A stretch of 60,373 nt of DNA. It comes from a virus. Location: the IMG/VR virus record IMGVR_UViG_3300018418_000019, positions 1-60,373 of that record; one strand, 5' to 3'. Each line of letters opens with the position of its first letter. Position 1 is the first letter of the stretch. The notes beneath the pieces were generated by a model, which worked only from the letters and a program-made list of their open reading frames with translations, was not told the origin of the DNA and ran no database searches. Positions 10,001 to 16,032 of this stretch are shown piece after piece. The translations under genes were made by a program, and so were the position numbers.

Positions 10001-11333
10001 CGACAGCTTCGATGAAATCAACTGGGAGGAACAGGCCGCACGGCCCAATCTCGACGCGCTTAGTTACGCAGACTCTATGGTTACCAAAGACCAGGCGGCA
10101 TCAACACCACGTCAAGCGGCAGATATATACAAAGACACCTCTGGGACTATGAGCGCGGTGGTGGCCTTGGTGCGTAACATCATCCTTGCCTTCTCTCGAT
10201 TTGCAATCAACAAGAAGCGAAGCGTGTACTCAGACTTTGAGAAGATTCGTACAGGTACAGCGGTAAAGGAGGGGACTGTTGCTATGGCTGGCCACATGGC
10301 TGAGCTTGCCACGTTCCACGCTGTCGGAAAGATTCTTATCCCAGCAATCGCATCCATGTTTGTTGATGAGGAGGAGGAGGAATCTGAGTACAGAAAGAGT
10401 CCGTGGCTCGACATTGGGGGAGGAGTTCTTACTGACATGAATCCACTGCCACCGTTGGGATACCTTGAGGATGTGGTAAAAGAGATGACCAACAAGTATT
10501 TGTTGTTCCCAATCTCAGAGGGTATGGACGGCATCCCTTCATTCCTTGAGGGCGAAGGCTATGATGACAGATACGAAAGATGGAAGAACACATCTGCCAC
10601 CATCCCAACATACAGCAGTAACCCTGAACTCTCTGCAAGCGGATTACTTAAGGTGGCAATGGGCCCATACGGAGAGTTCGTCACCGACGCTGGCAACACA
10701 TTGAGAAACCTCATGGAAGACGGCAACAAGGTGTACTCTTCTACAGGCAAAGAATACTTTGTCAGACCAGAAGACAAGGACCAGATGGACATGTTCTTTG
10801 CTATGAAGTTCTTGATGGCTATGGGCCAGATGGCTGGGTTCTCCTCCAAGGAGATTGACATCGTCGCAAGAAGACTCGATGACCTCCCACGCGAAAGGTC
10901 ACTTGGTTCCGAAGAGGAGCTAGCTGCATACGAGATGATTGCTAAGTCTGTGTTCAAGGATGACGCAGACTTCCTTGCTACCCTTGAAGATGGCAGTGGT
11001 ATTGAAAGGTTCCAAAGAATCCTTATCGAGAAGCTGGACTACTCACCATACGACGCTGAGAAGGCGGCTTCGAAGTTCCAGAAAGGAGCTAAGGCTGCAG
11101 CTATTGAGCTGTCTATGCGAGACATGGACGGGTATGCACAACACATCCGAGACATCCGCGTTATCTTTAAGAACGCAGGCGACGCAAAGGATTACTTTGC
11201 CATGGTCAACAGAAGAAAGGACTCTATGGACGCAACTGAGTTTGCTGAGTTCAAGAATCTTGCTGACTTCTACATGGCGGGCATGCGTAGCGGAACCCTT
11301 GAAGAGAGCATGTTCTACAATCTAACAGAATGA
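1017..11333 (+). CDS. Giant multidomain virion protein (3438 aa)
   Basis: This gene takes about one sixth of the window. The N-terminal 90 residues are acidic and disordered (Asp/Ser/Glu-rich). Around residues 400-500 there are Ala/Gly-rich hydrophobic stretches. A zincin-like motif HEGYH lies at residues 849-853 within YHEGYHDFV. The central region (about 2050-2450) is Lys/Glu/Ala-rich and predicted helical or coiled coil. Near the C-terminus two hydrophobic segments (about 3043-3066 and 3096-3116) precede a Glu-rich patch. This resembles the large polyvalent proteins of phages and conjugative elements: very long, patchwork, with a metallopeptidase-like module and membrane-active parts, carried in the virion and probably ejected into the host. 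It follows the tail genes and directly precedes the lysis cassette (ATGA overlap at 11330). The start is fixed by a TATCTTTG box 5 nt upstream. No RNA polymerase signature was recognised, unlike the giant proteins of crAss-like phages. Function of individual domains is inferred. Confidence 0.85.
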   Translation: METKEQFLARYYAAAEAGASKAELQAMIDEFQSMAATAPQEDSKKKDETSPLEPASEVDFTDSSSGLATPAQQDEDDSGASASTPVTFDPYQTYNFGGQQIPGADAQLVYDYGQVYGSERQSFIQNNFDLARYYSANGMAADAERVRQLSPEQLELERGSVLDGINSLIDDDINSGYIELGKGLDGAPDQGEYNQVNSLLAGGAKGSLYSGYGKDGGLFDGFVSDPDPLGLYAAEDPRDSMSLEEREDDFADRFGDWHKRNLGNKTFSYVNSQVEPTASEKYAQFLGQELSVEQRRAIEQNLYRNYNIAADLTGEGYVNESGRGWLGVTDVFGPGFQRGMLQAWDGIATSVENVLGGDEEDQAYRQQRIKEIGQEMAVATKNLEQKLAENDIEGYFTDTLGQFGASLPMMGAAMITGAVTRNPRASMAAVSVFGAATVYSENRENEWFQNLSSAEQVGFVASSGIAEGLPAMVAANILSGGGVAGAVAKRLSGRVAKNQVAKYTSGLLTGMGLGAIEEGVTEGITAAWQYNAMIDAKRRGGEAVDWDYNEFISQVKQGALAGMAMGGGLAGVGNVTRTVATKGLDMLRTTAKINELKKQFTQAESKAERASIGRRIVDAIDAHTKLFDRRQQLMEYLAETNPETFQRLVDIHNKVEILAEQYTRADSNGRRKITKEVRELLQERGTIEGEMDSMLQTDGKLESRILAKEGRKAGNKRRNYGGLFQEGRGKVTVTAGNLDSVSKLISRLTSLDVLPHTTLDGEGKTKSITTGERIVKGMQNAMNVVRGLASLGDVAIDMYRDYDTYIADLMEEGGMTREEAVNAAGRGMWTGSGQIKLFLPSLLENTAYHEGYHDFVLQTIGTKAAVGLAKKLFQALPDNLSKRYSQFLTSYGDGRGNLTSSLDDKSLTEQQKVQVADEFLTELLADITAGNISIDIQKSVIRQFMEFLAPHLGRIGVRGIPDAKIDNVVSAIQQMTQEFSEGRRLEGQRKLNEAVIRAGYAGMATKIGIAADEDSDEGFDESKSQAMDAGDSKIEATIIFKVGKTRVSGRYPVTRVFNNEQHLENFIKWMEKNKGWESDEIYIKEGTYRGVDYKRKDAVQSQQPRPRTKVQATEQDVYSVQAWDYEAFAKNMAKALQLMKESGVNLGIQVTPLTAEDVKKIADDGGAIFSTSDNKAGAYVKRDGYMGGLWKSPESSLSRVSKPLQDKRNSLAKNWGMKSGFFDAYATDLERQYVENGWKPVARVKFNPEFAPEGWNEEGSPLMEQPDVVFFVEGEGKVGDGKMYDDYMEAYSSAETMAKGEKPKAQALPNPELQENAEVSIEEASGITPSQREQRRTEIKLPESQRQVRNNVILGVLNKYELGEITQEDYLRAVRENMPIKAFEVVPEIPTVLDIASALDANKVDKGIIGVNKEVEDGYYVGLRLDIPAYDNYDTWVVSVHQGKKAEARSPFLGGKSIGYGQTAVITNATFDSTPTAALNIARGTAKTTIARMFGDWRNENPEATRQRAVDIMNGPDYNSDYKEIGKMEGWVQVGMNPFRHSWFYDKRDGRPLAEASEIIQVGALVLAKDAVKISESDPRFEAKSKVGGKAIKFQRPGSDVTDPVSLVKSQKIGIFDLKYAASTTQMEDWLKSGIVRQEDMSILEGRDVLSHSPDNMMVGSVSVDGRVLVNNGGGLFYSANSGDVWAVAGESAGNNMANELNELLKKSPDGKAYLLLISGSRQKHRSSTNGVMSMASIGFELVNQGIITKTELKNVLKQTIAETEQLSVQKQIAANEARVKKGKEPNPIKNGTTKLSSMGGTIEALFERFFVEFASPYKSTFEQRREFVDKFATNIGNAVAVKSKESAQEKKRIIDSYERVFGFRPNANQFGSTLKNFFFDFFQEKILQGGQVNEIYGAIEVTSEVKLEKDPNPTASYPLKLVNTDPNAPRPRTIVFKTMRSAAGTLVTRGVNPANRGLEIGDMYINSKGERKLITPAAFEMMGGMGQATWGRMTVKSPVPIDTITRDILNMDESKPIGVRAKSQGNLMKLIADMVDPSIPTPSARVTKRGKLIIAPSKTELWNKRKKEVVDLLVASGMSKENAQALYANAKAYKEGRTAGRKLATKEAQSTLGKRNRELSTEAKALRKELDQLKNKAKTVEEFLSFAIKLVDERMKGKGQQPFGNADIQRLLKIVRQAHKSSAKRIAKEGEAEVMDTFIEKLIDIFDKQDAKAAMRDYLASISAARKLQKRLNNITKKRKKGEALKSVASYAKVLSRLADINPALLSPTDVKDFINTLNAAVQTVSKVKTSFSTEEQRIVAEAPARRSVETLSALADKFKAMEELGRNAVMVAKAKALAEKNGTTFEEEYSALLKAEGLRKVSGTRKAILKFIEDNPNLGLDPANPADVEYVLQQLAENKALLEEQSKEAIITDVLLPQIAFNLDKLLEDRHIAEILGLYDAAKFNVSELVARLSKLDKIHLANLEFKLDDYLMNDSVMGLGYLAARVRGRIEMADAIKGELTSKGIKAGARPILSLLDTADSFIRLVFKTDNKTIAKIRRLIGFADMERAFAKADMIHAMTVEAISEEIDRIEKEGGSVKTVADNAIMQLFSMARQMPVLEEGAPGQNEAEWYLALRDAMRRSIDHYRDQRELYSDEDIAQMEAAFEYLFAEKNLPDLIAKVQTERADLVQMVDFMTGVHSTLEDSFANYVERYLGKNLTRENNYTPFSVKVRVKNEAVDEGLQMRQAIMDSMRSSSLSNAKKVAGSSYERNPKSITGSGNIIGLDFIKINERTLRENTILSNTVGEVMALQSVFSSDEMSELISDDGVRQQLHSKLMQYITQDAGRAPFVFQSRFMIGGKKFRNPVKTIRNAVIVKAFGGVLTQTLKQSTVLISTMFNSKVPTQSIPYMIKTVGELFAFAVRNGLFKDSKIALEANGRYKLLQNSPVFSRDYQAGNIDPYTGAIDTETSWFVRTRDKLNDLALQNLKSTDKIAAIASWFTFYGDYLISEGLADSFDEINWEEQAARPNLDALSYADSMVTKDQAASTPRQAADIYKDTSGTMSAVVALVRNIILAFSRFAINKKRSVYSDFEKIRTGTAVKEGTVAMAGHMAELATFHAVGKILIPAIASMFVDEEEEESEYRKSPWLDIGGGVLTDMNPLPPLGYLEDVVKEMTNKYLLFPISEGMDGIPSFLEGEGYDDRYERWKNTSATIPTYSSNPELSASGLLKVAMGPYGEFVTDAGNTLRNLMEDGNKVYSSTGKEYFVRPEDKDQMDMFFAMKFLMAMGQMAGFSSKEIDIVARRLDDLPRERSLGSEEELAAYEMIAKSVFKDDADFLATLEDGSGIERFQRILIEKLDYSPYDAEKAASKFQKGAKAAAIELSMRDMDGYAQHIRDIRVIFKNAGDAKDYFAMVNRRKDSMDATEFAEFKNLADFYMAGMRSGTLEESMFYNLTE

Positions 11334-11797
11334 AATTAGAAGTATTAAGAATCAGCAGCCAGGGGGACTCAACCTCTGGAGTTTTGTTTGATATAACCAA
11401 CGGCAGGGAGTTCCTGTGTTACACATTAGAAGATGAAAAAAGAATTGACAAAGTTGATGGAGAAACTCGTATCCCCGCTGGAACGTATCGAGTTACGCTA
11501 CGAACAGTTGGCGGCTTTCACAGCAGATATGCCCATCGTTTTCAGGATATTCACAAAGGCATGCTCTGGGTTCGTGACGTACCTAATTTTGAGTACGTAC
11601 TTATTCATTGTGGCAATACTGATGAGCACACTGCTGGTTGCCTTCTCGTTGGCGAAACTCAGGAAAGTAATATCAAAAAGGGCGACGGGTTTATTGGACG
11701 CAGCACGCAAGCGTACTTCGAAATTTATCCAAGGATTGCGCGTGCTATTGAATCTAACCAAGAAGTAACCATAACATACATAGATTACGATGGCTGA
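11330..11797 (+). CDS. DUF5675 family protein, lysis-region
   Basis: 155 residues. The C-terminal half carries the conserved pattern of this family: LIHCGNTDEHTAGCLLVG at about residues 90-107, with His, Asn and Cys in an arrangement reminiscent of the HxG...GC active site of L,D-transpeptidase-like folds. The family is common in phages and usually lies near lysis genes. A cell-wall role is plausible, but the biochemistry is not established from this sequence. It starts by ATGA overlap with the stop of the giant virion gene and ends 8 nt past the start of the holin-like gene, so the three are translationally coupled. A 111-codon alternative-frame ORF with a membrane segment lies wholly inside it (11433-11768). 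Confidence 0.8.
   Translation: MKLEVLRISSQGDSTSGVLFDITNGREFLCYTLEDEKRIDKVDGETRIPAGTYRVTLRTVGGFHSRYAHRFQDIHKGMLWVRDVPNFEYVLIHCGNTDEHTAGCLLVGETQESNIKKGDGFIGRSTQAYFEIYPRIARAIESNQEVTITYIDYDG
11433..11768 (+). CDS. Possible nested membrane protein inside DUF5675 gene
   Basis: This open frame is +1 relative to the host gene, encodes 111 residues and begins MKKELTKLMEK. It has one strong hydrophobic segment at about residues 48-75 (FVTYLILSTYLFIVAILMST) flanked by Lys/Arg-rich helices, which would suit a holin, antiholin or spanin component. Nested lysis genes are known in phages (for example Rz1 within Rz). Against it, chance open frames of this size occur opposite or within many genes here, and no clear ribosome binding site is seen. 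Treat as unproven. Confidence 0.2.
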   Translation: MKKELTKLMEKLVSPLERIELRYEQLAAFTADMPIVFRIFTKACSGFVTYLILSTYLFIVAILMSTLLVAFSLAKLRKVISKRATGLLDAARKRTSKFIQGLRVLLNLTKK

Positions 11798-12227
11798 ATC
11801 AAGGAAGATAAGAGACACAAAGCTCGGTCTCTGGATTAAGGAGAAAGCTCCAGATGTTCTAGACACCGTAGGTGACCTGCTTCCAGACAGCGGTGGACTG
11901 GGGATTGTAAAGAATCTATTGAGCGGCATGGAGGGTATGGACCCTGCTGAGGTTCAGGCTCGCGTCGATGCCGAGATACAGTTTCAGAACAACGTAACCG
12001 AAAGGTGGAAGGCGGACATGGGTAGTGACATCAAGCTCGCAAAGTACATAAGACCAGTGACTTTGATATGTTTGATGTGCATGTTTATGGTGACCATGGT
12101 GCTTGACTCACTTGATTACCTGCCCTTTAACGTCAAAGAGAGTTACGTATCTTTGCTGGAGATACTTATGTTAACGGCGTTCGGTGCTTATTTCGCTGGC
12201 AGAACCATTGAGAAATCAAAGAAATAA
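11790..12227 (+). CDS. Holin-like membrane protein (3-TM phage holin family)
   Basis: 145 residues. The N-terminal 85 are soluble and charged. They are followed by a hydrophobic helix at about 90-108 (ITLICLMCMFMVTMVL region) and another at about 122-138 (LLEILMLTAFGAYFAGRTI), with a short basic tail EKSKK. Soluble N-terminus, KxIRPxT before the first helix and FGAYFAGRT near the end are typical of the GTA/3TM holin family. The predicted role is permeabilising the inner membrane at lysis. The gene overlaps the DUF5675 gene end and itself ends in TAATG, giving the start of the next small gene. Confidence 0.8.
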   Translation: MAESRKIRDTKLGLWIKEKAPDVLDTVGDLLPDSGGLGIVKNLLSGMEGMDPAEVQARVDAEIQFQNNVTERWKADMGSDIKLAKYIRPVTLICLMCMFMVTMVLDSLDYLPFNVKESYVSLLEILMLTAFGAYFAGRTIEKSKK

Positions 12228-12355
12228 TGGAGGAAGATTTTGACATCAGCTTTCTTGACCAAGACAAGCTCAAAAAACAAGAGCAGAAGATTGAGTCTGG
12301 TGAGGTGACATGCAACATTGAGAATCCAGAGGACTGCGAAGCATGCGGAAGCTAA
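12227..12355 (+). CDS. Small acidic Cys-containing protein (42 aa)
   Basis: The ATG overlaps the holin stop (TAATG). The product begins MEEDFDISFLDQDKLKKQEQ and ends in a short Cys-bearing tail (CNIENPEDCEACGS). Three cysteines in the last 14 residues (C..C..C) suggest metal binding or disulfides but prove nothing. Tight packing between two membrane genes and start/stop coupling support it as a real gene. Family not recognised. Confidence 0.55.
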   Translation: MEEDFDISFLDQDKLKKQEQKIESGEVTCNIENPEDCEACGS

Positions 12356-12411
12356 AACAATGGGGTAAGAAAATAATCTGGGCCTGGATAGAGTTCAGTA
12401 AAGTGTTTTGA
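12343..12411 (+). CDS. Tiny cationic amphipathic peptide (22 aa)
   Basis: The ATG lies inside the end of the previous small gene and the stop is one base before the next ATG (TGA C ATG), so it fills the gap exactly. The sequence begins MRKLKQWGKKIIWAWIEF: five lysines/arginines, three tryptophans and a hydrophobic face, the profile of a membrane-active helix. In a lysis cassette this could assist membrane disruption. It is too short for homology; the evidence is packing and composition only. Confidence 0.4.
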   Translation: MRKLKQWGKKIIWAWIEFSKVF

Positions 12412-12412
12412 C

Positions 12413-12796
12413 ATGCCACTAAGGGATAAGAAAGGACTGGCCAGAGCTAAGGCCATCATGAAGTACACTGACTCAGAAAGCAATGAGCTTATGATTGGTG
12501 TATTGCACATGTCCATCCTTCCCTTCGCCATGTTCGAGCTAGGAAAGCCATGGATGATGTTGCAGATTGCGGCTCATCTAGCTGGCGGTTTTCAGGTCTA
12601 CTGTGCTCTATGGGACGGCAGGTTATTTATGCGTAAACTTGCAGTTCAAATTGCATCCATCATTTCAATAGCCACAGTCGCTAACTACACGACGGCTGGT
12701 ATGATGCACGGCTCACATTTAGGGTGGCTCCTAATATGTGGGATGAGCATCTGGAATTTGTATCGTGTTACAAACGAAGAAATGTATAAGAGGTGA
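12413..12796 (+). CDS. Membrane protein, lysis-region, unrecognised
   Basis: 127 residues. The charged N-terminus (MPLRDKKGLARAKAIMKYTD) is followed by about three hydrophobic helices at roughly 28-58, 73-93 and 98-115. It sits between the holin-like gene and the spanin-like gene, and its stop TGA overlaps the GTG start of the next gene. A second holin, a pinholin or an antiholin would fit the location. I do not recognise the family. Confidence 0.65.
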   Translation: MPLRDKKGLARAKAIMKYTDSESNELMIGVLHMSILPFAMFELGKPWMMLQIAAHLAGGFQVYCALWDGRLFMRKLAVQIASIISIATVANYTTAGMMHGSHLGWLLICGMSIWNLYRVTNEEMYKR

Positions 12797-13092
12797 TTGA
12801 CGCCCAGACTATTATCACAATCGTAACTGTGCTAGGTTCCGCTGGTGCGTGGCAGTTCTATCAGTCGCGCATGAAGCTCAAGCATCAGGAGCGAAAAGAA
12901 GATAAGGGAGAGCAGACGCTCTTCCGCGATGATTTAAGAGAGCGCGTCGCCGTCCTTGAGCAGAAGCTTGAGGAGTCATACGAGGAAAAAGCAAAAGTGC
13001 AACGGGAACTCACAGAAGTTCTCCAGACCCTTGCAGAATACAAGGTTCGGCTGGAGTTCCTAGAGAAAGAGAACGATAGACTTCGGGGTTAA
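12793..13092 (+). CDS. Spanin-like protein: N-terminal TM plus coiled coil
   Basis: 99 residues from a GTG start that overlaps the previous stop. Residues 4-20 (AQTIITIVTVLGSAGAWQF) form a single membrane anchor. The rest is a long charged coiled coil (RVAVLEQKLEESYEEKAKVQ and onward to LEFLEKENDRL). This is the architecture of an inner-membrane spanin that bridges the periplasm at the last lysis step, although an outer-membrane partner lipoprotein was not found. It is the last gene of the rightward lysis cassette. Its TAA stop shares a TTAA with the stop of the convergent minus-strand gene. Confidence 0.6.
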   Translation: MIDAQTIITIVTVLGSAGAWQFYQSRMKLKHQERKEDKGEQTLFRDDLRERVAVLEQKLEESYEEKAKVQRELTEVLQTLAEYKVRLEFLEKENDRLRG

Positions 13093-14102
13093 CGGAACAC
13101 CGTTACGTTTCCTGCTGTATCAATCACCTTGGTGGACTCAAATGTCTTGGCCTTGAGTGCCCACGTATACACTCCGTCTGGAACAAAAGCGTCGAGACGA
13201 TTGCCTATCCACTTATCGTTAGGGTCGAAGCTCGCCCAGACGAGAGTACCCCATCTGTTGTAGATGCGAAGCTCCCATGTGAGCCAGCACTCAGGTCTAG
13301 TCACTGGTTTCCAGTAATCATTCAGGCCGTCGTTGTTGGGGCTGAAGGTGTTTGGGATGAACACGAGTGGGTCTCCACAGTCCTCACCAGCGGGTGAGTC
13401 ATAGATGCACTCCCCTTCAACCTCACAGTCTTCGCAGTAGTTAAGAGCCAGCGGGTCTTGGCACCCTTGATAGATACACGACCCGTCGTCTTGAGACGCA
13501 GCGAAGTTGTAGTTGTATGCGAACATGTCAGTACACCCGTACACGATGGGTGGTGGAGGTGGAGAGCACGCTCCGTTCAGGCTCCACATAATCCACGAGT
13601 TCATTACATCAGCGTCTGGATATGGGAAACCTCCTAGCCCAGCGTCTCCATCCAGAGCATCGGAGTCATTGATTTGCCAAACAGAAATGACCAAGCACTC
13701 CTCGTAGTACGCCCCACTCTGCATGATGTCTATCCAGCATGCAGCCGTACCGCTACCAAAGGCAGGGACTTCATCGAGTGCGAATGAAATCGTATCCCCC
13801 GTTTGAAGGATGTCGTCGCTACCCTGCCCAATGTCAAACCCAGGAAAGTCGAGAGGGAAGATAAGCAGCGCCCAGCCGTTCTCATAGATGCAAGGAAACT
13901 CACTGTCGTCCTCTAGTGCAGGATTAAAAGCCAGTCCAAGGAGGAACTCTCCGATAGAGTCGCCAGCCGCAGGAGTACAGTAGCCCCCATTGACAGCAAT
14001 CGTCATGTCAGTGGAGATAGGATTGAATCCAATAATCTCCATGTCACATATGCCCTGCCCCCAAGAAATTAGTGGGAGCAAAAACCAAATCAACCTTCTC
14101 AT
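13089..14102 (-). CDS. Secreted protein with T9SS type B sorting domain
   Basis: 337 residues. I start at the ATG at 14102, not an upstream ATG, because it begins a clean signal peptide (MRRLIWFLLPLISWGQG) and forms an ATGA overlap with the stop of the protease gene. The middle contains a Cys-rich GCTDxxAYNYxxxAxxDDGSC motif typical of Bacteroidota secreted proteins, after a proline run. The last 90 residues (248-337) are a CHU_C/T9SS type B sorting domain: FIPNTFSPNNDGLND, then ELRIYNRWGTLVW, then PDGVYTWALKAK. Such domains direct passage through the type IX secretion pore and surface attachment or release. A phage has no T9SS of its own, so the host machine would be used. The N-terminal passenger (about 20-190) is unrecognised. 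Confidence 0.8.
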   Translation of the reverse strand: MRRLIWFLLPLISWGQGICDMEIIGFNPISTDMTIAVNGGYCTPAAGDSIGEFLLGLAFNPALEDDSEFPCIYENGWALLIFPLDFPGFDIGQGSDDILQTGDTISFALDEVPAFGSGTAACWIDIMQSGAYYEECLVISVWQINDSDALDGDAGLGGFPYPDADVMNSWIMWSLNGACSPPPPPIVYGCTDMFAYNYNFAASQDDGSCIYQGCQDPLALNYCEDCEVEGECIYDSPAGEDCGDPLVFIPNTFSPNNDGLNDYWKPVTRPECWLTWELRIYNRWGTLVWASFDPNDKWIGNRLDAFVPDGVYTWALKAKTFESTKVIDTAGNVTVFR

Positions 14103-16006
14103 TGTACAAATACTTTTCTGGTTACGCGCTTCCAACGCAAGATGTATACGCCAGTAGCAAGCTGGTCAAAAGGCTTATCAATCTCCCTGCCAAGGATGTC
14201 GTAGATACGTGGTGGTCCTGATGGCCATGAGAACCCGTCGCTGTTCCCGACAACCAAGTCCTTGTATGTGCCGATACTGAAGTCCTGCTCGACTGGGCAC
14301 GCACCCTGCGATGCGAGCATTTCCAGAAGGTCAAAGACATTCACACTTCCATCGTTGTTGACGTCGTAGTCACAAACACCTTGACACCCATAGTTAGACA
14401 GCATAATGAGAACGTCGCCATTGCCTATGGTTCCGCTTCCATCGAAGTCCAATGGGCATTCGGGGAGGGTGTTGCAGAACGATGTCTCCCATACGTCGAA
14501 GCTCGCCCCAAACCCCGTCGTAAAAACCGTGTCGCTGCCTACGGTGGCCGTCATACCCTCACCGCCAAAGTCGCAGACCCCGTCGTTGCCGAAGTCAAAG
14601 GCGCAGAACCCGTCGCCATTGGAGTCTTCGATGACTACATCGTAGCAATCTTCGTAGATACAGATTTCATACTCGTAGGTGGCTACGCCAAGGGGGTAGT
14701 TGCCATCACCAATTAAGACTTCTCCCGAACTGTCGTAGATGACCCAGTCGGTCTCATTGGCCCAGTTGTCTGTTGACACTGTGATGCTCATTAGAGCCCC
14801 AGGTGTGGTCTCGATGGGCCAAGAGGCGTAGTCGTTCTCAAGATAATCGTTCTGAGCACCGACCACCTGAACCTCAAACATCTGAGCGCCATCGACATAC
14901 ACATCAGGGAAGAACACATCCTGACCAACACCAGGAACTAGGTCAAATACTGGGGCATCATACTGAATGCCGTTGCAGTACAGCTGCACATCCACCATGT
15001 CAATCATCTCGCTACCAAAGTTCTTGACCTGAATCCAGATGTCTTGGTTCGGAGTACACCACTGCTGTTGGTATGTTGCAAGCGTAGGTGCTGCGTCGTA
15101 CTGCATAGGTGGGATGCAGTTCATATTGTCTACAAGTCCAGTGCGTACAGTCTGAAGGCACTCGTGCATACGCTCTGACTGCCCCACAGTAAAGCTGTTT
15201 CTGCACGTCTCCTGTGTATAATCCATGAAGTTCTCTACCAGAGCATCAGGGCACGTAGGCAAACTACAGGATGTGTTTGACAGGGTGGGAGGGGTGTCGC
15301 AGACCTGGTCGCCCTGCGTCTCGCAGTTCGTCTCCTCGCAGTCGTCGCTGTTTGAGAAGGTGTGCCACAAGGATAGGTGGTGACCAACCTCGTGAACCCC
15401 CGTAAGCCCAAGCTCCCTTCCTGGCTTCTGTACCCCAACATTTCCTGTGGCATTGTATAGCACTACCACTCCATCACGGCAGTCTCCCGTAGGCCCGAGG
15501 TAGGCGAAGCCTTGGATGCCATTACCCCCGTTGTTGCCGTTGATTTCCGACACCACGTAGTAGTTGATGTACTCGCTAGGGTTCCAGCAACCTACAGCCT
15601 CCTTTAGGTCCTCTTGGTCCATAGCGTCAGGGTCGTTGCCATTGGAGATTCCCTCATACAAGTAGTCCTCCCAGATACTCCCGTCAAAGCGCGTGATGCC
15701 GTCGGTTGGATTGTCCCATGGGTCTCGCGCAGCCATACAGAATTGAATCTTGCTGTCGGCAAACTCTTCGTTGAGGACATCAAGCTGAGAGTATACCTGT
15801 GCGTCAGAGATGTTGTTCTCTTCTCCAGCCCCAGTGTGGACGATGTGAAACACAATAGGGATGGTCACTGTGTCTACATCAGCAAGGCTGGGATAGTCAC
15901 GCTCAACAAGGCCCATTGTTCTTACTCCGTCGGTAAGAAGAGAGCATTCTTGAGCCGTTACGTTGTTGATAATAAGCAGTGTTACTGCAAGCAAGAAGTA
16001 TCTCAT
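14099..16006 (-). CDS. Secreted M43-type metalloprotease with T9SS type A sorting domain
   Basis: 635 residues. The signal peptide is MRYFLLAVTLLIINNVTAQ. The catalytic domain spans about 45-290, with zinc motif HEVGHHLSLWH at 205-215 (H205, E206, H209, H215) and Met-turn ENFMDYT at about 259-264, as in pappalysin/cytophagalysin (M43) proteases. The usual Gly of HExxHxxGxxH is Ser212. A CARDB-like beta domain follows (about 300-400), then a dockerin-like pair of Ca-binding loops (DFDGSGTI from about 519 and DYDVNNDGSVNVFDLLEML), then a C-terminal T9SS type A sorting signal in the last ~49 residues (YDILGREI ... TGVYILRWKR ... KVFVQ). Predicted to be exported by Sec, then by the host type IX system, to act as an endopeptidase outside the cell. 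It is the first gene of a two-gene unit lying behind a terminator that ends the replication operon. Confidence 0.88.
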   Translation of the reverse strand: MRYFLLAVTLLIINNVTAQECSLLTDGVRTMGLVERDYPSLADVDTVTIPIVFHIVHTGAGEENNISDAQVYSQLDVLNEEFADSKIQFCMAARDPWDNPTDGITRFDGSIWEDYLYEGISNGNDPDAMDQEDLKEAVGCWNPSEYINYYVVSEINGNNGGNGIQGFAYLGPTGDCRDGVVVLYNATGNVGVQKPGRELGLTGVHEVGHHLSLWHTFSNSDDCEETNCETQGDQVCDTPPTLSNTSCSLPTCPDALVENFMDYTQETCRNSFTVGQSERMHECLQTVRTGLVDNMNCIPPMQYDAAPTLATYQQQWCTPNQDIWIQVKNFGSEMIDMVDVQLYCNGIQYDAPVFDLVPGVGQDVFFPDVYVDGAQMFEVQVVGAQNDYLENDYASWPIETTPGALMSITVSTDNWANETDWVIYDSSGEVLIGDGNYPLGVATYEYEICIYEDCYDVVIEDSNGDGFCAFDFGNDGVCDFGGEGMTATVGSDTVFTTGFGASFDVWETSFCNTLPECPLDFDGSGTIGNGDVLIMLSNYGCQGVCDYDVNNDGSVNVFDLLEMLASQGACPVEQDFSIGTYKDLVVGNSDGFSWPSGPPRIYDILGREIDKPFDQLATGVYILRWKRVTRKVFVQ

Positions 16007-16032
16007 TAGTCAGTTGTTTAACATTGCAAGTT

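Noticed and set aside
10939-11325. 128-codon alternative-frame ORF inside the giant virion gene
   Set aside because: Ser/Arg/Leu-rich shadow with no membrane segment or initiation signal; used as a gauge of how long chance frames get here.
14381-14716. Plus-strand ORF opposite the protease gene
   Set aside because: Antisense shadow of a long coding region with a clear domain structure.
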